The notes: a model not told the origin generated them from the sequence alone. A stretch of 64,000 bases of DNA from Monarcha castaneiventris obscurior (GCA_026261815.1 JAMPIT010000481.1:4773501-4837500); one strand, 5' to 3'; shown: positions 34,641 through 47,756, numbered from the stretch's first letter. Numbers and translations are program-made.

Positions 34641-35397
34641 CGGACCCAAGCTGGATGAAATTGCCAAGTGCTAAAGAAGTGGCAAGGCGGTGCTTGGTGT
34701 GTTATGACCTTTCCAGCTATTTTCAAAATTGCATTCTTAAGGGAAAAAAAAAAAATGGAAAAAGGGAGCCCACCCTCAGCACGTGGCTGAAAATGTTATT
34801 AAAAGCAATGAATTCTTTTTTATTGTTAGGTTTAATTTTTTTTTTAAGTGCCATTTGGAGCAGAGGCAGCGCAGAGGATGCCTCCCTTAAACTGAAGATA
34901 AGTTTGATATTTGAAAAGAACCAATTTATCTCATTCATTCTTTTACGTGCTCACTTATATTTATTTATGTGCACACTTCTTGGAATTGCATTTTTATTTT
35001 GTGCTGGGTGCAGTGGCTGTTAATGATCACATACAGTCATGAGAATTAAAATAGAATCCTGCATTTCACTTGGACACCGGCGCAGCACACAAGGGATGCA
35101 GGATATATAAATAACAAAGGCCTCGAATAATCACATATTCTATATCCTCTCTTGCTGGAATATAAAAGCAAGCCCTAACCTATGACAAAACTTAATACAA
35201 ATGAGATAGGAAATAAATAAAATGCACAATGCTGGAGCTCAATTTGAACTATTCAGACTTCATCAAAACATATTGGAAAATGTGTGATAGGACAGGGAAA
35301 ACCTTTGCATATAAATTATAGCTGTGAAAGGATTTGCTGCTGCAAACAAGTGTAAAGATGAAACTTCCCCAAAACTTATATCGAGCATAAGATATTG

Positions 35398-35468
35398 TAA
35401 ATAATAATTTACATTTAAATAGCACCTTCAACTCGGGAGGATCTGGGAGCATTTTGCTAAGCACAAGT
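35398..35468 (+). mobile_element. Possible ancient L3/MIR-type remnant
   Basis: TAAATAATAATTTACATTTA, ATAGCACCTTC and GATCTGGGAGCATTTTGCTA follow the order of the 'aataata..ttatatagcacctttcatc..ggatctcaaagcactttacaa' start of very old amniote retroposons. Only about 70 bases are recognisable and divergence is high, so this is tentative. Confidence 0.42.
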
Positions 35469-36225
35469 GAAATCTGTGATGGGAAGGGGCTGCAGACAGG
35501 GAGTATTTTGAGCACTATTTTGTTCTACACTGCAGGATAAGGGAAGGAGCTGCATGGGGACGAAGTCTCCTGACCTCCAGGTGTACTACACTGATATCAG
35601 CCAGGCAGCTCTGGCTGAACACTCCAGGAGAAGCCCTCTCTTCCATGATCCCCTGTGGGAAGGTGCTCGGAGATTTGCAGGAAAAGGAAAGGGGAACTCA
35701 GCAAACTCTTGGCTTCAAATCTCAACAAGTACCAGAAAACTGCTAAAAATACCGATGTAAATAATAGTGTTACACGTACAAACTACCTTGTATTTGACAA
35801 GTCTGGCCCTGCCTTCCCGGCCAGAAGGCAGAGTTTTCCAGGCAACATTTTCTAATTTTAACAGCAGGGAAATATCACAGAAGGAGGAGCTGGCTGTCGA
35901 CTGCGTCCATCCCGGGATGAGGAGCAGGAGCCTCCTGGAGTTCCAGACTCACAGCAGCATTTCCCTGGTTCCCCACACCAGTCCCTAGCCTGACCAGCAC
36001 AGGAGCCATCCCAGAGTGAAATGGTTACAGGCAGTGGGGAGCAGCACCCCAGAGCTGATCCGTGGCACCCCAGGGACTTAGATTAATTAGGCCTCAGTAT
36101 TAAATAGGATGTAAGGAAACAAGGAAAACAGTAAAAGCTTTCACAGACTGAGGCACAGAAGGTTCCTCAGCAGCAGATGATGCCGCAGAGAAGCCCCACA
36201 GAAGAGTGTAGATTGACTTTAGTGC

Positions 36226-36435
36226 CAATTTTAGGAAGAAATTGTTCCCTGTGAGGGTGGGCAGGCCCTGGCACAGGGTGCCCAGAGCAGCTGTGGCTGC
36301 CCCTGGATCCCTGGCAGTGCCCAAGGCCAGGCTGGACACTGGGGCTTGGAGCAGCCTGGGACAGTGGGAGGTGTCCCTGCCATGGCAGGGGTGGGAATGG
36401 ATTATATTTAAGGTCCCTTCCAACCCAACATCAGC
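36226..36435 (+). mobile_element. CR1 retrotransposon, 3' end
   Basis: About 210 bases of the same CR1 subfamily as the 32866-33277 copy. It starts near CAATTTTAGGAAGAAATTG, includes CTGTGAGGGTGGGCAGGC and TCCCTGCCATGGCAGGG, and ends with TTTAAGGTCCCTTCCAACCC without the final 'gattctatga'. It is in the same orientation as its neighbour and differs from it at two of 142 core positions. Confidence 0.93.
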
Positions 36436-38702
36436 CTCATAAACCCTCCTGCAGCCTCACTGACACCTCCTAAAGCTTCATGTGACTGCTGGAAGGAGAC
36501 CAAAAGCATTTACCAGATAAACTGTGAACCCAGGCAATGAAGAAGGATGTTACCCATTATTTCTCAGGTATCCAAACCATTCATTTAGGTGAATTTGGCA
36601 ATGTAGAAAGATGAAGAATAAAGGAACAATGTGCTGTGACAAAATAGAAAAGGAGCACCAATGTTCTCCTTGAGAAGCAAAGTGTTCTCATCAGCCTGAC
36701 AACGTCGTTTGTCTTCTGCCAAAGCAGCCCCATTCCATATTGTGCATCAGGAAGCACACAGGAGCTCATGGATATACCCAGTTTACTTCAACTACCTCTG
36801 TATTTATGAACAGGCTTGGAATAACTCAGAGCTACATGTAAAGAGCAAAAGAAAGGTACAGTTAAAATGGACACTGAAATTACTTACAGAAAGAAATCAG
36901 CTCTTTTGCAATACCAGCCCCTTGCTGATAAGAACAGATTATGAACTAGGCAATGATAGCAGTAATCCATCCTTTATGTTTATATTTTAGGAATATCCCA
37001 ACCTTGAGGGTTTAGCATGCAGGTTGAAACAAATTGCTCTGATCACCAATATCAAAGTGTCAAGCTGAGATATTACATGTCAATCATCCTGTGACAAAGA
37101 TAAAAGTGAACAAGATGCATTTCATAGTTACACAGAGAGGGAACATGGATTATGTATTTAGTGGCTTTTTTCCCCCAACATACCTACCAGCATTTCTGAG
37201 TTGTTTCAGCAAGAAACTTGAAATATAATCATTTCAAGACAAATTACAGAGATGCTCTCAACAATGATGGAGGTCTCCCTAACTGTAGATTCTCCTCACA
37301 AACATTGAGTCAAGACAATACCACCAGACTTTATGAAACTGTGAATTGCATCTCCACTGAGAGTGCCCTGCTACCCAGACAAATCAATTGGCTTGACCTT
37401 TACATCTGCCCTACAGAGTTTAAGCAAAAAGAGAGAACAAGGCGGGGGGAGAAATATCATCTCACATGCTGCCTTACAGAGAAGAGGAGAAAGAGAATTT
37501 CCCAGACACTGGGATACAAATCTGAGCTCTGCTTTCCCTGTGCATTCAGGGAATGTGTCTTGGGGAGCACATGAGCCCTGGGTGGGATCATCCTGGCTAA
37601 AGCCTCAGCTCCTGGAGGCTCTGGACACTGAGGGCAGCACAGCTTCCCCTCTGCTCCCTCGCCCTCGAGCTCAGGCTCCTGAAATCCCTGTCAGCTGCAC
37701 ATCCAGCATCTAAGAGCTTTCTTGGATCTCTCCCACTGGACCAGATCCTCAGCTGCTTTCCCTGCTCCTTGAACTCTCGCCAAAGGTTTAACCTAAATGG
37801 GAGTCCAAGAGAGCCGCTAGCCTAGAAAGAAAGGCTCAAGATATATGATAGCTGCTCCCAGAAATATAAACCAATATTTACAGAATTGTACAAACATCCT
37901 ATTCTCATTAACTCCTCTGCAGCTTTTCTGAAGCCCCATTCCAAATATAACTGGACAGTATATACTGCGGAAGCAAAAATGTAAATACATGCACAAACTT
38001 TTATTTAATCTCTGGAGAAAAACAATGTACATATTGATGAATTCCCCTCTTTCCCCTTTCTCATTTTCTCTAGTGGACAGAAATTAAACAAAAACCAAAA
38101 GGCAGAAGACTATCACACATTATGGTGTAATTCCTCCTTATTTTAAAGAATCAAGATGTATGACAGATCCTGGAGCATATTTGTATGTGACAACTTGTAT
38201 TACACATCTCACATTTTACTGATGTTTTCTTAACTGGTAATTTTATCTATATAAGTAATCCAGAATCTTACCAACAAAAATAAGATTTCTATGGCCTTAG
38301 TTTGTGAAATTCTGGCTGTTCAGCTATTCCTGAGAAATCTGCTGTGAACCAAATGTCCCCTGCAACGTCAACATGGTACCAGCAAAGAGAAAATGATGCA
38401 GTTCCAAACAGGGGATGTTTACCTGCAGGGTTGTGTTCCAACAGGCTTTAATGTTGTATAAATATTAGGCCCAGGTTTGTAGAGCCAATGTTGGACACAC
38501 ATTTTATGTAGGAATGCTGCAGCTGGGGGATGACTGCTGACAGTCTAAATAAACCTGCAGGTGCCATTGCAGAGCCATTCTTCTCTGTGACAGGGTCTGG
38601 TGACAATGAGCCACCACAGCAACTGAGGTGGGTGGTTCCAGCACCACAAACCTCTTCAAATCTGGGCTTGAATCCCCTTTTCACTTCAGCTTTTCCTGAT
38701 AG
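36436..38702. other. Anonymous noncoding DNA
   Basis: No gene or repeat family recognised. Composition is AT leaning. Reading frames are below about 120 codons with no domain. Confidence 0.55.
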
Positions 38703-38762
38703 TAAATGATATCTTGGTAAATGATATCTTGGTAAATGATATCCTGGTAAATGATATCCTGT
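38703..38762 (+). repeat. 15-bp tandem repeat, four copies
   Basis: The unit TAAATGATATCTTGG repeats four times with an exact 15-base period. The last two copies carry TATCC in place of TATCT. As 15 is a multiple of three, the minus strand shows a repeated Tyr-Gln-Asp-Ile-Ile peptide, which is an artefact. GATATC in each unit is a 6-base palindrome. Confidence 0.97.
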
Positions 38763-41700
38763 TCCTCCACCATTAGCCTAAAGAGGCCTTTGCTGTGCAC
38801 ATTGGACTGCATTTTGCTATCCCAAACTGCACTTTCAAAGCAGAAGTAGAGTAGGATTGGCTGAGTAAAGACTACAGTGTTTAGTCTCAAACCCCAGCTG
38901 TGCTGAACAGAGGTATTTACCCAGATCTCACTGTTAGAACCACTTGGCCAGAAGGCAGAGCCTTATCTCTGTGAGCAGCAATTCCTTTTTCAAAGCAAAA
39001 CCACACCAGCACCAACTTACATTTTTTCTTTTTGAACTGAAAGTCTTGGATGCGACTTCACTGCAAATATCCTAAAAAGTGAGGCTGATACCTGTTGCCT
39101 GCTGTAGTTTCCTCTGAGATATATATGCCATGGCATGCCATCCATTTTTCTGGACTCACAGGAAACATTTCCAGGTAAGCTTTCAAGCCCCGAGTACTAC
39201 AGGAGTAGTACAGGTGTAGTGTGAGAATGACAGGGACAGCCTCTGTCACCCCACAGACAGAAATGTCAGCAGAACCACAGACATGACTTTGAGGCCTGAT
39301 TTTATATTCTGCTTCCCTCATGTAGCTGCTGAAAACAGGGATATCTGTTTTGCACTAGGGAGATGACATTTAAAGCAGTTTTGACCCGATCTCCTTCACA
39401 CAGGAAAGCACACATACCTGGAGTCCAGCCTGGCAAGAATCAAATGTCAGGCAAAAATTGTCTTCACCTGGTAAAAAGGGTTTTAACCCGATGTAGAAAG
39501 ATGTTTATGTGTGTGTGCATAGATAGTTGTCTATCCATGTGCACGCATGCTCTGCAATTCCAGTGCTAGGAAAGAATGATGCTGAGCTTGGTGATGATGA
39601 GAATGATAAAATGGCATTTAACACATTGGGGAGGGTGTACAAACAAACCTACATGGGAACACATGTAACAACTTCATCATCCAACTGCACAGTGTTAGCA
39701 CTTACATGTGTTAAGTCATTAGCTGTGTGTGGGATTGCTCTGATCTCTCTGATTCCAGGGAATGCTCTCCACAGAGGCAAACATTGGTGTAAATCAGCAC
39801 CCATGTAAATAGATGCAACTGCTAGAAATTATTGAACTGTTAAGCACGAGGCAGAATGTTCATTCTTCATTACCATAATAATTACAGTCTTTGTATTGCA
39901 GCTGCAGGGAGAAACACAAGCTCAGGGCAGGACATCCTGTGTGAGACATGATGTGTTCAAGGTGCTGCAAGATGGTTCCCATCTTAAAGAACTCAAATCT
40001 CTACAGGAGACACTAAAGAGCAGAGACTGAAAACATGGAGAAATCAGATCATGTTCACTCACAGATCCTCTGGCATAGCTGGGAACTGAACAGACTTCCC
40101 CAGGAGAACCTCAATTATTAGATGCTGTTTTTATCCAGCACAGCTGGATTCTCCTTGTCTTTCCATGGACATGCTTGGTGGCAGAAGATAGGGAGATGAT
40201 TTCCTCTTTTCCTTACATACCTTGTGCAAAGGACTGTGAAAATTCCTCTATTTTTTTTCTGTCTCGTCTTTCCCAAAGCCTGCAGGAAAACCCATCACTC
40301 TAAAGAGAGCCCAGAGGAGAAAGTCCATGCCCTGGGCCGTGTCTGTAGCCCAGACTCACAGAGCCCTCACATGTTTGATGTCAGGTCCCTGGGTTATGGA
40401 TACAGCCAGATTTGGCTGCTTGGTTGGCTCTCAGTTTTGTAACTCACACTGGGATTTCCTACAGCCACAGATTCTCACCCCAGGAAGGACTGAAATTACT
40501 TATTCCAAGCTAACCAGCTTTACCTTAGCCCTTTACCACGTGTGACCAGCTCCTGAGCACCCCCCTTGCAATCCCCAGCCTCTCTGTGTTACATCAGTTA
40601 GAATTTGGCTCTGTGATACAGCTCCAGCAGAAAGAGCTGTGCTAAGGACGTGGGACAAACATATCCAGCTCACCTGGGGAGCACACAAAAAACAATAGGA
40701 AATCTGTCCCGATTTCTTTTTGTTGTTAAAACATTTGATATCTGTTGGAAGTTTTTTTCACAATAAACACAGTCTTAATTTTGGTTTTGTGTACCTCAAG
40801 TAGGAGGACAATTTGCTGTAATTGTGACAAGCATTCTTTACCATGAGAAGAAAGAAAGATTCGGCTCCAATCCCCGACTGGAGCCTGCCTAGGTGGTGCT
40901 GAAATAAAGATATTATGCTGCTTTTCCTGAATGTCCTTATGCAAACAGGACGTTGTAAATGTCTCCTTTTTGAAAAAGGGCCTTGTATCTGGTCTTAGTT
41001 CTGCCCTTTGATTTATTGGGAGCTTCAGCTGCAGACCAAATAGGTTTTCCTGTCTCTGCTAGCTGCTATTCCAGTCTTAAGTCATTGTGCTTTGAGACAC
41101 GCTCCTTAAAGTACAAACTCTGTTACAGTGCCCTAAATAATATGTGATGTGAATAAGTGCTGTTAAAGGAGTTTCCTGTTTTGGTTTCCTTATTGGCACT
41201 CCAAGCTGAGCTAAAATCTCCAAAGGCCTTACTTAGTATGCAGATATTGAAACCAAACCAAAAAAAGATTCCTGCATTTGTTGTGCTGTAGCTTTAAATG
41301 CCCCTGGCAGAAACTTCATTTCTCTCCCTTTCTCCCTTTCGATCCTTCCCCCTCTCTCTCTTTTTCTGATGTTTCTTCTTTCTCTCAGCCTGTCATTGAC
41401 AGTAAGTGCAATCACATTACACACAGCTTTCTTTGGAAAGCCCCCTTTTTAATGATCTGGCAGTCTGTAGACTGACTGCTTCCAGAAAAAATTTCAATCC
41501 CTCTTCCCACAGCTTCCTCAAGCTCCAATGATAAATGACACCTGTCATTCTGTCACAGACAAACGGCACAGATGGGAGCGTCAGTGATATATGGCTCACC
41601 AGAACAGGAAATCAACTTTGTTGGTTTTTGGTTGGGTTTTTTTTTAAACAGAAAAGAGCTGACCAGGACATTGTCATGAGGCTGTTCAGGGGCCCTTGCC

Positions 41701-43267
41701 CGGAGGAGGAAGGGAGGCAGGAGAGAGGAACCAGTAGTTTTTAAGTAGCAGCTGCAGTGTGCAGAGCAAGGGCTGCAGCTGTCTGAGTGGATCCGCAGTT
41801 TATGACTCGAGTGTGTCTAAACCATGACCCAAAGGTGCAAATTCTGCTTTTCCAGCCATACCTGCACTGATGTCACTCCAGAGATCCACCCCAGCACCCT
41901 CCCAGCCTGGGAAATCAGCCTGGACAACTTTGCCAGAGCTGTGGTCAGAGCCTGGATTAGACGTATCCACAATTACATTTGATTTAATTTTTCTCAGTGA
42001 TGGAGCTGAACTGAAATCCTGGCTTTAAGAACACTTGAGAAATGGGGAAATTTAATTCTGAACCCATTTTCTGTCAGACAGGTCTTCCTTAAGCTTCTTT
42101 TAAAATCACTCATGTTTTCACAAGGAATTTTTTTTTGCAGGCAAATCACTTAGGCTGCCTGAGACACGCAGCCACTTTTTCTCTGCCAAGCAGGCAGACA
42201 ATAAGCTCAGAGCTCTGACAAAAACTGTGCAGAAGTTTTTACCCTGTGATGCCCTTCTTGATAAGAGAATTAAGTCCTGCCACTCTCCCTCCCCAGAGCA
42301 GCTGGAGAGGAAATGGGAGCCCAAGTGGTAGCTGAGTAATTAAAGAAAATTTCTCAGTCCTGAGAAAGGCGACTCTCCTGGGGACTGCAGGAGGAGGAGA
42401 GAAACAGGACTGTGCACACAGACAGAGTGGCAATCCCTAATCCCTGAGGGGGGAGATTCCTACAGATAACTCACCAGCATTACTGGGAGTGTAAAATCCA
42501 CCCCTGCTCTCCACAGCCAACTGCTGGACGCTCCCACACAGTGGGACCGTGTCCCAAAGGCTTTTCCGGATTTTGTTACAGAGCAAACACAATGCCACGG
42601 TCCCCTGAGACAAAGATAAACGAGCCCTTCTTCCGCCCTTAGGCACAGAACTTGTCCTTAGTTACAAAATCTTCCCAGGTAAACACGGATCTACGCAATG
42701 GAGGGAGAAAAATCAGACCCCAAGAAAGATTCTTTGTGGAAGTGCAGGCGTGCATTTAGAGAGCATTGCCTGTGATTCAGCTGTAGGGTTCTGAAAAGAT
42801 TAACGTATGTCATGTGACAAAATCTCCACATGCTGCAATGGAAATATATCCCTGGAGGCTGCATTTTCAAAAGGAGCTGGGTGATAATGCTGCCTTTCCT
42901 GCACATTTATTGAATTTGATGTGTACAGTTGTGTGTACAAAAAACTAATCAGGAGTCCAAAGTGATGTGAAATACAACTAAGTATGCAGGCAAAGTTAAC
43001 AAAAGAAATTTCATCACATTTTAGATGCTGATTATCAGCAGCAATAGCCTAGGGAGAACTTTGGAGCAAATTCCTCAGATTTTCCACCACTATCTAGGCT
43101 CTATAAGGGCTCCAGGAGGGTTTTATGCTCTGTATTAAGCCAATGTGAGGAAATGTATCAAATGAAGTGAATGATTGCTGACCCTAGACCATGGCTGGCT
43201 CAGGATTATACATATTCAGGGCATTAATATCAAGCCTTTCATCATCCATCAATGGTAGCCCAATAGA
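38763..43267. other. Noncoding DNA, no gene seen
   Basis: No gene recognised over 4.5 kb. A pyrimidine tract at 41317-41386 is annotated separately. Other sequence is ordinary mixed DNA. Confidence 0.55.
41317..41388 (+). other. Polypyrimidine tract ending in a splice-acceptor-like CAG
   Basis: A C/T-rich run of about 70 bases, with few interruptions, ends TTTCTTCTTTCTCTCAG at 41388. This resembles a vertebrate 3' splice site. No convincing exon, matching donor or known protein follows, so it is probably a simple CT-rich tract. It could serve as a cryptic acceptor. Confidence 0.4.
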
Positions 43268-43571
43268 TCACAGCACATTTTCATTGCATGGACAGATTTT
43301 CGTCCTTCTATAAATTAAGAATAGGATTCCTATGGAAAGAGGAAAGATAGGAATCATCAGGCAGCTCAACCTATCAAGTCCACCTGCAATGTCAGTGGAC
43401 AAACCCAACTCTTCTACGGGTACAAGAGAAGGAATGATCACACCACTGAGTAGTGATCGAAGATGGGATGCACTGAAATTACTACAATTGCTTGCCCAAC
43501 AGACATTCCAACTGGAGGAAATAGGGAAGAGCTCGGTGGGAGTCCAAGGAGCCACTGACAAACTGAAATAA
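43268..43571. other. Unassigned block open on both strands
   Basis: A plus-strand frame of 79 codons (43332-43571) overlaps a minus-strand frame of 97 codons (43268-43561). The plus frame has a leucine/glutamine-rich stretch (LKLLQLLAQQTFQLEEIG). The minus frame ends with a hydrophobic run followed by RRTK, like a membrane anchor. Neither shows a domain I recognise, and there is no retroviral or gene context. Chance is the simplest explanation. Confidence 0.25.
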
Positions 43572-46500
43572 AGATGAAGCTCTTAGTTTGAAGTGTGTTT
43601 TCATACCTCTGCCATGGCAAAGGGAGCAGCAATACCAGCCTGTGTAAAAGTGGGATGGAGGAGAGAACAACAACTGCAGCACAGCTCCAAACACTCCCAG
43701 CATGGAAAACACGTCCCAGGGGATCCCAGGGGCAGAGGCCACTGCAGCCCCTGTGTCCCTCGATACAAAACTGCACCAGAGAACTGCAAACCCGCTTTGG
43801 ACCACGGGATCAAAGTCCCTGGAACCACGGAGATGAAGGACAGAGACCTGTGAGGAATGTGGGGTGTCCAAAGCGATTCCACATGGATCCATCCCCGTGC
43901 GTGCTCAGTGCTCACTGCTCACTCCAGCTCACACCACAACCACGGCTTCACTGTGGAGCTTGGACTGAGTGAGAGCACCTGGGGCAAAGTTTCTTTTCTC
44001 ATTCTATTTCCTGAGGATGCAGCTGAGTGCGACTTTCTGGCTTGCACAGCCACTGCTCAGCTCGAAACAGATGCAGTTTTTCACTAAGAAAGATAACTCA
44101 CAAGTAGAATTTCCGCTGCTATCCTTCTCCATTAGGAGAGAAAATTAAAATATCCTTCAGGAGGGAATACATAACGCTTTGTAAATTTAACAAGGGGTTT
44201 CTGCTAGCACTGAAGAATATCCTGAAAACACACTACAGAACAGTGTACATTAGAAAAAAAGAATAACTAGGATAATGCCAAGAAAAAAACATTCTGTAAT
44301 GTCAATATTGTTGCATCAGGATAGTTCTAGCCAAGGATATTTTAAGCTTTGATCAAAACTGTGAATCTGTTGAGGCAGAATTATAACCCCATGTAGAAAA
44401 AGTCTGAAATTTGTAATGACAATTAAAAAAATATTATGTTCCAGAGAGACCAAAAATGAAACAGAGATCCTGAGCCAGCAGATAAAATTTACCAAACCAA
44501 GCAAGTGAGAGAGAAGCTGCTGGAGCCTTACAACAGAACATGAAACAAACCCAAAAGGCAATCCTGGTTGTAAAGACAAGGGTTCTAAAAGCACTTGGGG
44601 AATGCAAATGCCCACTTGCCATGGCCTTTTAGGGAGAATTTGGTGCCAGATTGCTTTTTTTCTACCTTTGAGAATCTCAAATAACGGAGTCACTTGAGAA
44701 AAAGAGGACAACAGCAAACAAAGCATGCCGCAGGGTTAATTTTCCACAACGTGCAAGAGATGCTGACAGACAAGCCAATGGGCCAACTGGGAAAGAACTG
44801 GGACCTGCACCAAAAATGTACTTGTCAAGTAGTTGCAGATTTTTTTTTTAGCTGTTCTGGGATAAAATTGACGTGTTTTGACTGATGAATCATGAGCAAA
44901 GTTTGCCCAGTGTGCTCAGTTTGAAATACCATCTTCTACCTGTGTGTGCTGGAACACTCTGTTCTCTCTGAGCATTTCTTTGGCAAATCTGTTCTTGAAG
45001 TAACAGCTAAGCACAAATCCTTCAGGGTGCAATCCTGTTCTTCCCCACCCCAACAGGGATGAGACCACTGAATCCAGCTGGGAGCAGAACCAAGCTATTA
45101 ATAAGGACACTTCACACACATCAAAATTTTGCAAAATAGTCATTTCTTCACATGTCCCTTGCAGCACGTTGGGACAAAGACATTTAGTGAGATGTGTTTG
45201 CTGTCATCCATTACACTGCCAGCACCTGACACGAGCCATCAAAACAGATGACAAATGGCAGGAACATGGGGGGCCTGCTTGCTCCTTCTCTGGTTCCCAG
45301 ACCTTATCCCAAGTATTGTGCTTCCCTGCTCTTTGTCCCCCCTCAGTCTCAGCACTTCCAGCTGCTGTGGAATAGGATGGTGACAACTCTAAGCTTCATC
45401 AGACTGAAGAGGATGGTGGCAGCTGCACGGGATTTTCAGGCTCCTCCTTAGCCCAGTCAGTGTCATCCTGTTTTCAGTCATTCCAGAACCCACAAATGCC
45501 CACACATCGCTGCTGGCATTAGGGCCTCACATTTCTGATCCTCCTAGAAGTTCCAGGAGGACAGAGCAGCTCACACAAATGGTGCTGCTTGAAATCTGAA
45601 GCAGCATCCTACCTCTTACACTGGCTGTAGTCACAGTCTGGTCAGTGCCTGCCTGGCCTTTTTCATTCACTGGTGTCACATGTACCAGCACAATTGCTAA
45701 AAAATAACTTTACCTGCTTTTTCTTTCTCTTTAATGCTTTATCTCAGTGCTTCCTGCCTTTGGTGTCCTTTCCTGTTTAATATGGCTTTGAATTCCTCTG
45801 AAGTGCGGGATGAGGATGCAGAACACTCTGTGGGGTCTGACTTCTCTTGGAGAGGCTTTTCTGGCTCCTGCTCAGGGAGGAGCACAGAGATGTGTTCCCT
45901 TCATCCTAACTTGGATCCAATGGGGTCATTCCTGCTTGTGTGCTCAGGTGAGCACTGGCTGGACCTTAGCAGACTTTAAAGCCTGGTAAAGTCCAGTCTC
46001 CTCATGTTCATAGATATACAAGGAATTAGCTGGCTCCACTTGCAGATAACTCATCACTCTTTCACTTGAAATAAAGCTTAGATTTACGAATTTTACTAAC
46101 TCAGTGACTAAACAGAAGTAACTGAATGGCAAGGATCCCATCAAAAATATTTGGTAAGTATAAAAAGCATTATGTCATGTCAGCAGAGGATCCCACAGAA
46201 GCCACACGATGTGATGTGACACTCCTCAAGCAATGTAATATAACATGGCACCACCAAGTAAGCAAAAAAAAGCCCAAACATTTTATTTTTAGCTGAGATG
46301 CTCATTACTGTCTGATGTCTGATCTGAATGGTTTTTGACGGACTTAAGTGGAGTGAATTTGGCTGATGTCATGGGTTTAATAGCTATTTGAATTATCCCA
46401 ATCTTCTAGCAGCTCTCTAAATTTTTAATCTTTTCTGTTCACTATGGGGACAAAAAAAGTCTCTTCTGAAATAATGGCCTGAAAAGCTGTCATTGCACAC

Positions 46501-46951
46501 TCTAAATGCAGCATTTGGACCAGACCTCTCTAATATATGTCACTCAAAGGTGCATTTGGAAAAGCTTTGGGAGACTTTGAGAGAAGTGGAAAACTCTTGC
46601 CTGGCCCTTGCTCCTCGGAGTGACGTGTGGCAAACAGAGCTACAGAGATGCAACAGCAGCTCCTTAGAAAAGCAGGGCCGAGGGATTAAAGATCCTGATT
46701 CCTACAGATGTGATCACAGCACTGGAGATCACAGGGAGAGCAGAATCAGCTCGGGATGCATTTCAAGGGCCACGGGGTTTTCTTTCCAAATCCCAGTTTC
46801 CCCGACCTGCTGGGAAAAGCCCTCCCCCAGTTTTTACAAGATATAACCCCAGACCTAGAGGAGAAAATAATAAAATAGGAGGGTGGGAGAAGGAGGCAGC
46901 AAACTTGTGGCTGTCTGTGACATGTCCAGTGGGGTCCAGCATGAAGTGCAA
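43572..46951. other. Noncoding DNA, no gene seen
   Basis: No gene, RNA or repeat family recognised. Frames up to 136 codons occur in overlapping sets on both strands at 43438-43972 and 44316-44726, without domains or splice context. Confidence 0.5.
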
Positions 46952-47032
46952 GCTCAGCCCTCAGTTCCTATCAGCTTTACAGCCAGGAGGTTCTGGCATG
47001 CAGCGCTTGCTCAGCCCTCAGCTCATATCAGC
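46940..47032 (+). repeat. Diverged tandem duplication, 57-bp period
   Basis: GCTCAGCCCTCAGTTCCTATCAGC at about 46952 recurs as GCTCAGCCCTCAGCTCATATCAGC at 47009, 57 bases later, with matching CAGCATG/GGCATGCAGC words upstream of each. Two copies only, clearly diverged. Confidence 0.75.
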
Positions 47033-47580
47033 ATAAACACTTCATCACAGCTGACACGCTGATATGCTAAATGAGTAAGTGCGGTGCACAAAGAGGTCAC
47101 AGGGAAGTTAACTAAAGGGATTATAAGGGACAGTCAACACACTTCAAAAAGAAAAAACCTGATAGGTGCAGAAAACATGGTAAATGAGCCCGAAGAATGC
47201 AAACCCTCCGCCGTGCACTCCATTACAGCCCTGACAGTCCAGTTCCAAACAGTTAAATATGAAACTGTCAACAAGGGCCTGTCTTAATAACCAAACTTGA
47301 GGCCTTTTATCCTGGAAGATTTATGAAGTAATTTTAAAGAGGCCCAAGAAAACATCTGTCAATAAATTGAATGCCGGCTACAGGATTTACAAGCAAGACA
47401 AGAATTTCTCATTAAGTGCACATTAGCACTGTGGGGATCATAAATAGTAAGAGGGCAGGATGCTGAGCCTCTCAAGCTGTCATTAAAACACTATCTAAGA
47501 ACTAATGAGGAAGTGATGGAAGGATACTAATGATCCCTCAGGCTCCTTTCATTCAGCGGTGCCTGTGATACGATTTTGGT
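47033..47580. promoter_or_regulatory. Conserved noncoding element candidate
   Basis: About 550 bases of repeat-free, AT-leaning sequence with words such as CACGCTGATATGCTAAATGA, AGGATTTACAAGCAAGACAA, CATTAAGTGCACATTAGCAC, GGGGATCATAAATAGTAAG and ACTAATGAGGAAGTGATGG. The left edge abuts the 57-bp duplication. No coding frame. Inferred from style. Confidence 0.37.
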
Positions 47581-47756
47581 TTGCCACAACCAAAGGGTTT
47601 CAGAGAACCTCCCAACCTCTGTCCCTGCAAAGCCACAGGGACACTGAGTGCTCACTGGGGAGCCAGCAGTGGCACTGACACAGCTCTGTCCTCCAGATCA
47701 CGCCAAGCTCGAGGTGACAAACGAAAGGGCAAGTCCCACACACTGCTGGGGGTGAG

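Larger units (their letters stand above)
33278..36225. other. Noncoding DNA between two CR1 copies
   Basis: No gene recognised. Contains AT-rich simple sequence at 33820-34040, a GC- and CpG-enriched patch at 34310-34640 and a possible ancient retroposon remnant at 35398-35468. Confidence 0.5.
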
